DNA from: Labrenzia sp. R4_2
GTDB taxonomy: Bacteria; Pseudomonadota; Alphaproteobacteria; Rhizobiales; Stappiaceae
NCBI RefSeq assembly: GCF_017743865.1
Contig: NZ_JAGHRJ010000001.1
Coordinates: 992,001 to 1,056,000, forward strand
Direction: 5' to 3'
DNA: 64,000 nt
In this document: in pieces, positions 55,295-63,584 of the stretch
How positions within the stretch are numbered: position 1 is the first letter of the stretch
Layout of the letters: each line of letters opens with the position of its first letter
Notes under the pieces: model-generated
What the model saw: only the letters and a program-made list of their open reading frames with translations
Database searches by the model: none
What the model was told of the DNA's origin: nothing
Position numbers and translations under genes: made by a program

Positions 55295-55732
55295 ATGAAA
55301 CCAATATTTTTGCCGGCACTCTTTGCGGGCGTGTTGGGCGCAACGCATGTTCTGGCAGCTGACAATACCGGGGCCAGTTTTCTTGAACGATGGGATGTAA
55401 ACAACGACGGCGCTGTCTCCCTCGAAGAAGCCGAAAAGCGCAGGCAAGCTCTGTTTGCAAAGCTTGACACCAACAAGGATGGATTTCTGGACAGCGACGA
55501 GTTCACTGTGGGCGCCGAAACGGGGGCAGATTCGGGGTCCGAAGATACGTCCCTGTTGATGGGGCTCGACCTGAACGATGTGGACGGCGACGGCAAAGTG
55601 TCAGCCGGTGAATTTATGTCGAATTCGGGCACCTGGGTCGACCTGATGGACGAGAACAAGGATGGTGCGATCAGTGCCGAGGAATTTCAGACCAAATGGC
55701 ACGACCGCGATGCACGCATCAAGTTGCGCTAA
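55295..55732 (+). CDS. Exported four-EF-hand calcium-binding protein
   Basis: A 145-residue protein with a signal peptide ending near LAA-DNTG. Four canonical EF-hand loops are visible: DVNNDGAVSLEE (34-45), DTNKDGFLDSDE (58-69), DVDGDGKVSAGE (95-106) and DENKDGAISAEE (119-130). A periplasmic or surface calcium sensor or buffer is likely. I chose the ATG at 55295 because the signal peptide starts there and GGGGGC precedes it. It follows the YHYH gene but has its own transcript. Confidence 0.92.
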   Translation: MKPIFLPALFAGVLGATHVLAADNTGASFLERWDVNNDGAVSLEEAEKRRQALFAKLDTNKDGFLDSDEFTVGAETGADSGSEDTSLLMGLDLNDVDGDGKVSAGEFMSNSGTWVDLMDENKDGAISAEEFQTKWHDRDARIKLR

Positions 55733-55841
55733 CACATGGGGGACTGTTCTCTCGCAAATGTCACCCGAACAAAGCTGTGCTTGACGGTTGTGCGCGCGAA
55801 AAGGGATAAGGATCGCTCGTGTTCAAAGACCGGAATGATCC

Positions 55842-57938
55842 ATGACGCAGCAGCCGCCAAAATCTGCCTTTTCCGCCTGTCCACATGATTGCCCCTCCAC
55901 CTGCGCGCTGGATGTTCATTTCTATCCCAATGGCGATGTGAAGCGGCTGAATGGCGCCAAGGACAATGCCTATACCGCAGGTGTTATCTGCGCAAAGGTC
56001 GCCCGCTACGCCGAGCGGCTTTATCACCCGGAACGCTTGCTGAAGCCCTTGCAGCGGGTCGGCAAGAAAGGGGAAGGGCGGTTTGAGGAAATCTCCTGGG
56101 ACACCGCACTCGAGCTGATTGCCCAAAAATTCCTGGAAGCAGAAGCCGAATTCGGCGCCGAGAGCGTCTGGCCGTATCACTACGCCGGGACCATGGGGCT
56201 GGTGCAGCGCGACAGCATTCACCGCCTGCGCCACGCCAAGGGCTACTCCCGCCAGTTCGACAGCTTCTGCACCAACATGGCCTGGACTGGATATGTCGCA
56301 GGCACCGGCAAACTGGCCGGGCCTGACCCGCGCGAAATGGCCGTCTCAGACCAAATCGTGATCTGGGGCACCAACGCGGTTGCAACGCAGGTCAACGTCA
56401 TGACCCACGCGATTGCGGCTCGAAAGGCGCGCGGGGCCAAGATCATTGTCATCGACGTCTACAAGACCGAGACAATGAAACAGGCGGATGTTGGCCTGAT
56501 CTTGAAACCGGGGACCGATGCCGCACTTGCCTGTGCAATCATGCATGTACTCTTCCGGGAAGGCTTTGCCGATTGGGATTATCTGAGCAAATACACGGAC
56601 TTCCCGAAGGAACTGGAATCACACCTTCAAACGCGGACACCGGAATGGGCCGCCGCCATTACCGGTCTTGAAGTGGCTCAAATTGAAGAGGTCGCCCGGA
56701 TGATCGGCGAGGTCAAGAAGACCTTCTTCCGTCTCGGCTACGGGTTCACCCGCGCGCGTAACGGCGCGGTGGCCATGCATGCGGCCGCCTCCATCGCAGC
56801 GGTCACCGGTGCCTGGCAAGTTGAGGGCGGCGGTGCGTTTCACAACAACGGCGCGATCTACCAACTGAACAAGGAGATGATCGAGGCGAACAGTCTGATC
56901 GATCCATCTGTCCGGACGCTGGATCAAAGCCTCATCGGGCGTATTCTGACGGGCGATCAGGACGCGTTGTTGGGCGGGCCTCCGGTCAAGGCCATGCTGA
57001 TCCAGAACACCAACCCGATGTCGGTCGCCCCGGAACAGGAGCTTGTGCGCAAGGGGTTTGCGCGTGAGGATCTCTTCACCGTCGTCCACGAGCAGTTCAT
57101 GACGGAAACCGCTGAAATGGCGGATATCGTCCTACCGGCAACGCAATTCCTCGAGCACGACGATATCTATAAAGGCGGCGGCCATCAGTATCTTTTGCTT
57201 GGTCCAAAGGTGGTCGAGCCGCCTGAAGGACCAAAGGAAAACCTGTTTGTTTTGAATGAGATCGCAGTTCGCGTTGATTCAAAATCTCATGCTGGTTTTG
57301 AGAAGAGCGCGCGCGACCATATCGCCTGGATGCTGGAAAGCTCCGGCTATGGCACCTTGGAAAATCTGGAAGCAAACAAGTGGATCGATCTGCAACCCGA
57401 TTTTGCCGAGGCGCATTACCTGAACGGCTTCGGTCATGCGGATCAGAAATTTCATTTTAAACCGGACTGGGGCCGCTCCGCTGCCCCCAACAAGCCAGCT
57501 GGCGATCCCTTCGGTCCGTGGCAGCAAATGCCCGAATTTCCAGATCAGTGGGATGCAATTGAAGCCGCAAACGAAGAATGCCCGCTACGGCTGGTGACGG
57601 CTCCGGCACGCTCGTTCCTGAATTCCAGCTTCAACGAGACCGACGGCTCGCGCAAAAAGGAGGGTCGGCCGGAAGTCTGGCTGCGGCCTCAGGATGCCGA
57701 AACGTTCGGAATAGCCGATGGCGCCATGGTGAAGATGGGCAATGCGCGCGGCGCGGTCACGCTGCACGCGCGGTGTGTTGAGACGGTCGCACCGGGCACG
57801 GTGATTTCGGAAGGCATCTGGCCGAACGAGGCATTTGAAGATGGCCGCGGCATCAACACGCTTACCGGTGCCGACCCAGTCGCCCCTTACGGCGGCGCAG
57901 CCTATCACGACACAGCGGTGTGGGTGCGGGCGGTCTAG
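55842..57938 (+). CDS. Molybdopterin oxidoreductase (DMSO reductase superfamily)
   Basis: A 698-residue enzyme binding a bis-MGD molybdenum cofactor and an N-terminal iron-sulfur cluster (C13, C17, C21 and C50, in SACPHDCPSTC and VICAK). GTNAVATQVNVM and VVHEQFMTETAEMADIVLPAT are cofactor-domain motifs; the C-terminal dinucleotide-binding domain is present. No Tat signal is seen, so it should act in the cytoplasm. No small subunits or membrane anchor adjoin it. Substrate unknown; family members use formate, oxo-anions or N/S-oxides. The ribosome site is weak. Confidence 0.92.
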   Translation: MTQQPPKSAFSACPHDCPSTCALDVHFYPNGDVKRLNGAKDNAYTAGVICAKVARYAERLYHPERLLKPLQRVGKKGEGRFEEISWDTALELIAQKFLEAEAEFGAESVWPYHYAGTMGLVQRDSIHRLRHAKGYSRQFDSFCTNMAWTGYVAGTGKLAGPDPREMAVSDQIVIWGTNAVATQVNVMTHAIAARKARGAKIIVIDVYKTETMKQADVGLILKPGTDAALACAIMHVLFREGFADWDYLSKYTDFPKELESHLQTRTPEWAAAITGLEVAQIEEVARMIGEVKKTFFRLGYGFTRARNGAVAMHAAASIAAVTGAWQVEGGGAFHNNGAIYQLNKEMIEANSLIDPSVRTLDQSLIGRILTGDQDALLGGPPVKAMLIQNTNPMSVAPEQELVRKGFAREDLFTVVHEQFMTETAEMADIVLPATQFLEHDDIYKGGGHQYLLLGPKVVEPPEGPKENLFVLNEIAVRVDSKSHAGFEKSARDHIAWMLESSGYGTLENLEANKWIDLQPDFAEAHYLNGFGHADQKFHFKPDWGRSAAPNKPAGDPFGPWQQMPEFPDQWDAIEAANEECPLRLVTAPARSFLNSSFNETDGSRKKEGRPEVWLRPQDAETFGIADGAMVKMGNARGAVTLHARCVETVAPGTVISEGIWPNEAFEDGRGINTLTGADPVAPYGGAAYHDTAVWVRAV

Positions 57939-58202
57939 GGAAAGTCTCCAAAGGCTTTCGTCAAACAATCAGTGTTACGGCGGCCCACCTCGATCACCTG
58001 ATAACACCTTTTTTGAGGTCAATGGAGACCGGATGGGTTTCTGCGCGCACATGTGGGCCGATGAGCGGGTCGTTGAACTTCAAAAGTGATCAAGGATGAC
58101 CTTGATTTTCAAACTGTTAGAGTTTTTGTCTAGAAAGGCCCAGGGAGGCGCGGCTCACCGATTTCATACTGAACGTTTTTTATCTGATTGGAGTGGCAAT
58201 AT
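57939..58202. other. Gap after the molybdoenzyme
   Basis: No gene is supported in 264 bp. Short frames here lack a ribosome site and protein-like composition. The promoter of the next membrane operon should lie in it. Confidence 0.4.
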
Positions 58203-58823
58203 ATGAAACCAAGCCAACTGATTTGCAGGACATTTTTACTGCTTTTTATTGCACTTCCTTCAATTCCAGCCATGGCATCATCGTCTGATGTCGCGGGGCA
58301 GACAGTTCCATGGTGGTCAAGCCCTGGTGAGACGGACACAACAGCGTTTTCTGCGCTCGTGCTCCTGTTTCTTTTGTTGTTTGCTGTCTTCCATATGTAC
58401 GCGCGGTTCGATCGGTTCGCGGAGAAGCACAATGAAGGAACACCCCTTCAGACCACAATTCCGACCCTCCTGATGATTGCGTTTGCGTACGAGATTTTCC
58501 CGCCTTTGAGCCATTTCAGTATTCTCTTGCCGCTTTCCTTGATTGCGACGGCTCTCGCACGGGATCTGATGCTCTGGTTTGAGCCGATGAAAGAACACAC
58601 GCTGAAGGGGGAGCTTGAGGGAATCATGCTCGAAGAGCTGCAGCATGAGCATCTTGGTGAGCACGACCGGGATGGCAAACGGGTCCGAACCGCACCCAAA
58701 CAAGCCTCCGGCCAAATGGTGACAGCAGAGCCCGATAATCTTGAACCAGAACGGCCAGATACACCGCCCCCAACACCAGTAACGCCTTCAGGTAAATCCA
58801 AAGGAGGAACTGGCAATGATTGA
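58203..58823 (+). CDS. Membrane protein, partner of the HlyD-like gene
   Basis: A 206-residue protein with a signal peptide (about 1-24) and two or three hydrophobic helices (about 47-65, then about 86-120). The C-terminal 75 residues are charged and Pro-rich (PDTPPPTPVTPSGKSKG). GGAG lies nine bases before the ATG. It overlaps the HlyD-like gene by eight bases. The pair recalls E. coli yibI-yibH and yiaW-yiaV by gene layout, but I see no clear DUF3302 match. Function unknown. Confidence 0.75.
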   Translation: MKPSQLICRTFLLLFIALPSIPAMASSSDVAGQTVPWWSSPGETDTTAFSALVLLFLLLFAVFHMYARFDRFAEKHNEGTPLQTTIPTLLMIAFAYEIFPPLSHFSILLPLSLIATALARDLMLWFEPMKEHTLKGELEGIMLEELQHEHLGEHDRDGKRVRTAPKQASGQMVTAEPDNLEPERPDTPPPTPVTPSGKSKGGTGND

Positions 58824-60018
58824 GTTGACCGTTACCTCAATCCCGTTCGTCCTGCGGATCCTTTATCTGCGCTGGCGCGGCATTCCGATCACACTCTACA
58901 ATGTTCACATTGCGCTCTTTGCCTGGCTGGCATTGGCATTCGCAGTGTTCTTCACCGTCTTTTATTATTATCCGAAGTCCTACACGGGGTTTGTACCGTT
59001 CCGCACCGTGCCCGTTGTCAGTGAGAACGGTGGCACCGTGACCCAGATTGCCGTCGATAATGGAACCAGGGTGGAGCCGGGACAGGTTCTCTTCACCGTA
59101 AGTGATGAAACGGAACAGGCTGCGGTTCGGACCGCCGAACTGAAATTGGCTGAAATCGACAAGGCTTTTGCTCTTGCGCAAGCGCAGGTCCGGTCCGCGC
59201 AGGCCTCTCTCGATCGCGAAGAGGCGGTGTTGCAGCAGGCCATCGAGGTCTTTGAAGATCAGGAGGAGCTGCGGGTCCGCCAGTCTGCGGCTTATACGGC
59301 GACCCGTTATGAAGCGGCCGTTGCCGACAGGGATGCGGCTCAGGCCAAGGTTTCCCAAGCGCAGGCGATGCTCGACGAGGCCAACCTTCAGCTTGAAGAG
59401 GTTATCCCGGCTCAGCGAGCCAGTGCCGAGGCGGCGTTAAAGCAGGCGCAAGTGGAACTCGAGAAAACCGTTGTCCGCTCTCAGGTGGATGGAATGATCG
59501 ATCAATTGACCCTGCATGTGGGAGCCAGAGCGTCCCAGATCGCGACCAACCCGGCCATGATCATCATACCGGACCGGGATCCGGAGCATCCAAGGCGTGT
59601 CCTTGCGGGCTTCTCTCAGGTTGCTCGATCGGTCCTTTATGTCGGCATGCCGGCAGAGGTTGCATGTGACACGAACTTCAATGTTGCGATGGTCGATTCC
59701 GTTCTGCCTGCGCGAATTGCAGGGATTCAGCCGGAGATCGCTGCGGGTCAGATAACCGCGACCGGCCGTTTGCTGGAACCTTCCCAGTTTTCGGTCAGAG
59801 GTGAAGTTACCGTGCTCCTTGAAATGGTTCACCCGGAACACGAGCAGCTTCTGGTCAACGGCAGTGGATGTATTGTGCAGACCTATGATCGCAATTTTGG
59901 TCATGGTCTTGGCGGCCACGTGTTGAGCGGACTCGGGATCATCAAGGCTTGGGGACTGCGGATCAAAGTTTGGATCGCTTTGGTCACCGGTGTCGGACTG
60001 GCCGGCGGCGGACACTAG
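58816..60018 (+). CDS. HlyD/YibH-like membrane fusion protein
   Basis: A 400-residue inner-membrane adaptor with one membrane helix at about 31-55. The lipoyl half is VPVVSENGGTVTQIAVDNGTRVEPG, followed by a long Ala/Glu/Gln-rich coiled coil (about 105-215), the second half VVRSQVDGMIDQ and a barrel. It ends in a hydrophobic region (about 360-395), as in YibH/YiaV relatives. AAGGAGG lies eight bases before the ATG. No pump permease is adjacent, so its role may be envelope-related and not efflux; uncertain. Confidence 0.87.
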   Translation: MIELTVTSIPFVLRILYLRWRGIPITLYNVHIALFAWLALAFAVFFTVFYYYPKSYTGFVPFRTVPVVSENGGTVTQIAVDNGTRVEPGQVLFTVSDETEQAAVRTAELKLAEIDKAFALAQAQVRSAQASLDREEAVLQQAIEVFEDQEELRVRQSAAYTATRYEAAVADRDAAQAKVSQAQAMLDEANLQLEEVIPAQRASAEAALKQAQVELEKTVVRSQVDGMIDQLTLHVGARASQIATNPAMIIIPDRDPEHPRRVLAGFSQVARSVLYVGMPAEVACDTNFNVAMVDSVLPARIAGIQPEIAAGQITATGRLLEPSQFSVRGEVTVLLEMVHPEHEQLLVNGSGCIVQTYDRNFGHGLGGHVLSGLGIIKAWGLRIKVWIALVTGVGLAGGGH

Positions 60019-60038
60019 GGATTGGGCACCCTTAAATC

Positions 60039-60081
60039 CCGTCCGGCCCCCTCCCTCGGGATTGAGGGGTGGGGCGGGGCC
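60039..60081. terminator. GC-rich hairpin between convergent genes
   Basis: TCCGGCCCC (60039-60047) pairs with GGGGCCGGA (60073-60081). It lies 20 bases after the HlyD-like gene and faces the end of the DUF983 gene. No T-run, so termination is probable only by position. Confidence 0.45.
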
Positions 60082-60224
60082 GGATGGGCGGTGCAGCCGG
60101 TTCAATGCCTGTGGGAAGGTATCGAGCCGGCATTCCCGATCATGATGTATTCGAAGGAAACGCAGTCTCATCGGCAGCATGGCCGCCTTTTAAAGAGGGT
60201 GGCACAGCGCCGCTGCATACCTGT

Positions 60225-60650
60225 TTAGCTCGCGGCTTTGCTCGTCGAGTTGGTGTCCGGTTCGACGTCGTCGGCCGTTACCAGGCGGCCTTCCTGGGCC
60301 TTGTAGAAATACTGGCTTGCGATCAGCCAGCCTTTCAGTGGGCGCAGCATCGGAATGCAGGTCAAAAGGATCAGCGGCAAAGTTGTGACGAGGTGGACCC
60401 AGTAGGGCGCGGTAAACGCGATTTCCAACCAGATGCCGAAAGCCACTGCGGGGATGCAACCAAAGCAGATCACGAAAAAGGCCGGGCCATCGGCCGGATC
60501 GGCAAAGCTGTAGTCTAGACCGCACACCTTGCAGCCCTTGGCCATGGTGAGAAAGCCGTTAAAAATTTTGCCTTCACCGCAGCGGGGGCAGCGGCCACGA
60601 ATGCCGGTTTGAAGCGGGGGCAGTTTGGGCCAGTGATGCTGTGTGCTCAT
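60225..60650 (-). CDS. DUF983 family protein
   Basis: A 141-residue DUF983 protein. A zinc-ribbon start RCPRCGEGKIF and CKVCGLDYSF (two CxxC pairs) is followed by two hydrophobic helices and a polar C-terminal tail. The family is common in alphaproteobacteria and its function is unknown. It lies just downstream of the MocR regulator on the same strand and has a striking palindrome with the MocR motif before its start, so it is probably a target. Confidence 0.88.
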   Translation of the reverse strand: MSTQHHWPKLPPLQTGIRGRCPRCGEGKIFNGFLTMAKGCKVCGLDYSFADPADGPAFFVICFGCIPAVAFGIWLEIAFTAPYWVHLVTTLPLILLTCIPMLRPLKGWLIASQYFYKAQEGRLVTADDVEPDTNSTSKAAS

Positions 60651-60691
60651 GTTTGAAGCCTTTCCGGTCAGGTCTTCTCCTGTCCGCTATA

Positions 60692-60734
60692 TGCAGTCAA
60701 TTTTAAAATTGACGTCATTTTGTCTGCAGTCAAT
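60692..60734. promoter_or_regulatory. Candidate MocR operator before the DUF983 gene
   Basis: An 18-bp perfect palindrome, GTCAATTTTAAAATTGAC (60696-60713), is flanked by TGCAGTCAAT (60692-60701) and another TGCAGTCAAT (60725-60734), 33 bp apart. The same motif occurs before mocR at 62217-62250. Likely regulator binding sites 40-85 bp before the DUF983 start. Confidence 0.6.
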
Positions 60735-60804
60735 ATCTCAAAAATGAACCTGTTTCGCAAGCAGGGCCGGTGCGGCATTTTGGTTCTGCCGGGAACTCGG
60801 CCAG

Positions 60805-62199
60805 TCAGAAATAGGCGGACGCCTGTTCCGGAGAGCTGTCCAGGAGGCTGGCGATCGTCTCCAGTGCCGTGTTCAGATTGGTGCGCGGAACAGGGCCGCC
60901 CAGACACAGGCGTACAGCCTCCGGCGACGAGCCGTTAACTGTAAACGCATCACTTTCCGTCACGCCGATCTCGAGACCGCGCAGCTGGCTTGCAAAACTT
61001 GAGCGGGTCCAGCCGTTGGTAAGTGAGAGCCACAGATGAAAACCGTTTGGGTCTGTACGATGCGCTAGGTCCTGAAAATAGTGCGCGGCAAGCTTTTGCC
61101 GCTCCGCGCATTCTCTGGTGACGGCCGCGCAGATTTCTTCCGCTGTTCCATCCAGGATCCACTGCGTTGCAAGCGCAACGGTGAGCGGGGCAGGCATCAC
61201 CTGGCTTGTGCGCAGCGCGCGGGAGACTTGCCAACCGGCCTTCTTTGTCGGCGCTTGCACGTAGGCAAGACGAAGCCCCGCGCCGAGGGTCTTCGACAAG
61301 GAGCCGATGTACCATGTGTTCCGGGGGGCAAGTGCCGCCAGCGGTGGTGCAGCGGAGGGCAGCAAGGGGCTGTAAGGATCATCTTCCAGGATCGGCACAC
61401 CATACCGGGCCGCGATACTTGCGATTGCGTGGCGCCGTTCCTCCGGCATTGTGTATGTAGTCGGATTTTGGATCGTTGGATTGAGGTAAAGCGCTTTCAG
61501 GTCGCCTGTTTTGCAGATCTTTTCCAATGCATCCGGCACAATTCCGTCGTCATCCATGTCCAGCCCGGTCAGATGCAGACCCATTTGGGCCGCAAGAGAT
61601 CTTATACCTGGATAGGTGATAGTCTCGCACGCGATATGATCGCTCGGCTCTGTCAGTGTCGTCAGGATCGCGGCAAGTGCTGCCTGGGCTCCGGCTGCAA
61701 TCAGAATGCAGTCAGTGTCTGGCGCCAGGCCAGCCTGGTGCAGCCAGAGACTGGCCGCCTTCACATCTTGCTCTGAGCTCTCAAAGGTCTGATAGCGCAT
61801 GAGGGCAGGAAGATCGGCGGAGAGAGCGGTCAGGCTTTGTTGCATCTTCGCCTGAAGCTCGGGGGCACTCGGCTCAGGTGGCAGGTTCATGGAAAAATCA
61901 GGAGCAGCCAACCGCGTTGGATTTTGCGGCAGCACGCCGATCGGGAGCGTATTCTTGTCACCTGAGACAAATGTGCCGCTGCCGACGAGCGAGGAGATGA
62001 CGCCTCTGCGGCGCGCTTCATTATAACCTCGCGCAATCGTGGTGAAGTCGAGCCCGAGTTGAACGGCAAGTCGACGTTGTGCAGGCAGCCGGTCTCCGGT
62101 TTTCAAGACGCCCGATGCAATGTCCTCCTCAATGCTGTCTGCAAGCGCGAGGTAGCGGGGCGCTGCGCTGCGGCTGAGGTCAGGGCACCAGTCGGTCAT
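60805..62199 (-). CDS. MocR-type regulator (GntR HTH fused to aminotransferase fold)
   Basis: A 464-residue protein. A GntR winged helix lies at about residues 10-80 (ALADSIEEDIASGVLKTGDRLPAQRRLAVQL). The aminotransferase class I fold follows, with the PLP lysine in SLSKTLGAGLR. MocR regulators bind PLP-linked ligands and control amino-acid, polyamine or B6 genes; they do not normally transaminate. I chose the ATG at 62199, where the HTH starts. It is close to pdxA only in a broad sense. It is flanked by the DUF983 gene and by a divergent amidohydrolase gene, with shared motifs at both ends. Confidence 0.9.
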   Translation of the reverse strand: MTDWCPDLSRSAAPRYLALADSIEEDIASGVLKTGDRLPAQRRLAVQLGLDFTTIARGYNEARRRGVISSLVGSGTFVSGDKNTLPIGVLPQNPTRLAAPDFSMNLPPEPSAPELQAKMQQSLTALSADLPALMRYQTFESSEQDVKAASLWLHQAGLAPDTDCILIAAGAQAALAAILTTLTEPSDHIACETITYPGIRSLAAQMGLHLTGLDMDDDGIVPDALEKICKTGDLKALYLNPTIQNPTTYTMPEERRHAIASIAARYGVPILEDDPYSPLLPSAAPPLAALAPRNTWYIGSLSKTLGAGLRLAYVQAPTKKAGWQVSRALRTSQVMPAPLTVALATQWILDGTAEEICAAVTRECAERQKLAAHYFQDLAHRTDPNGFHLWLSLTNGWTRSSFASQLRGLEIGVTESDAFTVNGSSPEAVRLCLGGPVPRTNLNTALETIASLLDSSPEQASAYF

Positions 62200-62216
62200 T
62201 GTCGATCGCTTTCCAA

Positions 62217-62250
62217 ATTGACTGCATATTGACTGTATATCGCAGTCGAT
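62217..62250. promoter_or_regulatory. Candidate MocR operator before mocR and the amidohydrolase gene
   Basis: ATTGACTGCA (62217-62226) and ATTGACTGTA (62228-62237) are direct repeats 11 bp apart, and CGCAGTCGAT (62241-62250) is an inverted copy with two changes. The site is 18 bp before mocR and 128 bp before the divergent gene, fitting autoregulation and possible control of both. Confidence 0.6.
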
Positions 62251-62377
62251 CAATTTTGTCATCCCGCGGCAGTTCAGTGAAACTGGGAGAGATGTTTTTC
62301 GAACGCGGTGTGTCTTTCGGCATTTCGTCAGGCCTCTATACTGGAGGGCCAGAGCGATAACGCCGGGAGAAGACGTA

Positions 62378-63265
62378 TTGGGTTTCAAATCGACTGCCAC
62401 TGCTATCCTGGTGCTTGGCGCGTTCTCAACGGCATATGCAGCCGGACCCGATGGGCCGCCAATCGGTGAAGCGATCAAGGATGTTCCGCTATTCGATGCG
62501 CATGTCCATTACAAGGAACCGGCATGGCAAAGGTTTCCGGTCGAAACCATCATCGAACTGATGGACGAAAACGGGGTTGCCATGGCTTTAGTGTCGTCCA
62601 CGCCGGATGACGGTACGATTATGCTCTGGGAATATGCCCCCAATCGCATCGTCCCGGAGCTTCGGCCCTACCACGGCGCGTCCGGGTCCTCAAACTGGAC
62701 CAAGACGGAGGGGATGGACGCCTATCTGGAGGCGCGTCTTGAGACTTATCCGCACGAGGGTATTGGTGAATTTCACATCCACCGTCTGGACACATCTGAT
62801 GAACCGCTCTTCCGCAAGATCATCAAGATGGCGAAGGACCGGGATATCTACTTGCACGTCCACTCCGGCGCGGAGCCGATCCGCTGGCTCTATGCACTGG
62901 ACCGGGAAGTGAAGATCATCTGGGCGCATGCCGGCCTCTCCACGCCGGCATCAGAGGTCTACGCGCTGATGGAGGAATTTCCGGATCTTCTCGCCGACAC
63001 CTCTTTGAGGGAATGGGAAATTGCCGGACCGGGCGACAAGCTCAGCCCCGAGTGGGTGGAGATCATTCTCGATTTCCAGGACCGGCTGATGATCGGCAGT
63101 GACACCTGGGTGAACAGCCAGTGGGAGAACTATTCGGCGATCATGGACATGAACCGCCTGTGGCTCTCCCAGTTCCCGCGCGAGATCGCCGAAAAACTCG
63201 CCTACAAGAACGCCGAACGGGTCTTCGGACGCGAGATTTCCATGGAGCAAATCGGGACGCGGTGA
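62378..63265 (+). CDS. Exported amidohydrolase-family protein (amidohydrolase 2 type)
   Basis: A 295-residue protein starting with TTG (GGGAG eight bases before it), with a signal peptide ending AYA-AGPD. Metal-site motifs are FDAHVHYKE, YLHVHSGAE, IIWAHAGLS and MIGSDTW, matching the amidohydrolase 2 barrel. Most relatives are cytoplasmic decarboxylases or lactonases, so export is unusual. It diverges from mocR. The substrate is unknown. Confidence 0.88.
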   Translation: MGFKSTATAILVLGAFSTAYAAGPDGPPIGEAIKDVPLFDAHVHYKEPAWQRFPVETIIELMDENGVAMALVSSTPDDGTIMLWEYAPNRIVPELRPYHGASGSSNWTKTEGMDAYLEARLETYPHEGIGEFHIHRLDTSDEPLFRKIIKMAKDRDIYLHVHSGAEPIRWLYALDREVKIIWAHAGLSTPASEVYALMEEFPDLLADTSLREWEIAGPGDKLSPEWVEIILDFQDRLMIGSDTWVNSQWENYSAIMDMNRLWLSQFPREIAEKLAYKNAERVFGREISMEQIGTR

Positions 63266-63584
63266 GGGGGCAGTCGTGCTGCGCCTAAAGCGCGTCTGTC
63301 AGGTATTGCGATTGATCGAGCAAACCCGGAACGGCATGGATCCTCGGGTCAAGCCCGAGGATGACGCCTGAGGTGATGGAAGGGGTGGTCTTGCCAAAAG
63401 TGGCCGGAATGGGTTTTAGGCGTTTTGTGTAGAGAAGCCGTATTATTTCGTAATTGCTGGGCTTGATCCGGCAATCCATGCCGTTGCTTCCAGCCAATAA
63501 ACCGGACAATAGAAAGACGAAAACGGATCCAGATCAGTGGCGTTAGCGTGATGCGGCTGCCCGGGACGGAATACTCAGAAAGTC
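63266..63584. repeat. Non-coding gap holding a composite palindromic element
   Basis: About 320 bp without a supported gene. The hairpin TCCTCGGG (63341-63348) with CCCGAGGA (63354-63361) lies within GGATCC/GGATGAC borders (63337-63365). A 26-base arm (63330-63355) has an inverted copy at 63460-63485, matching at about 22 of 26 positions. It resembles a repeat or miniature mobile element of the same family as 45521-45660. Confidence 0.6.
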
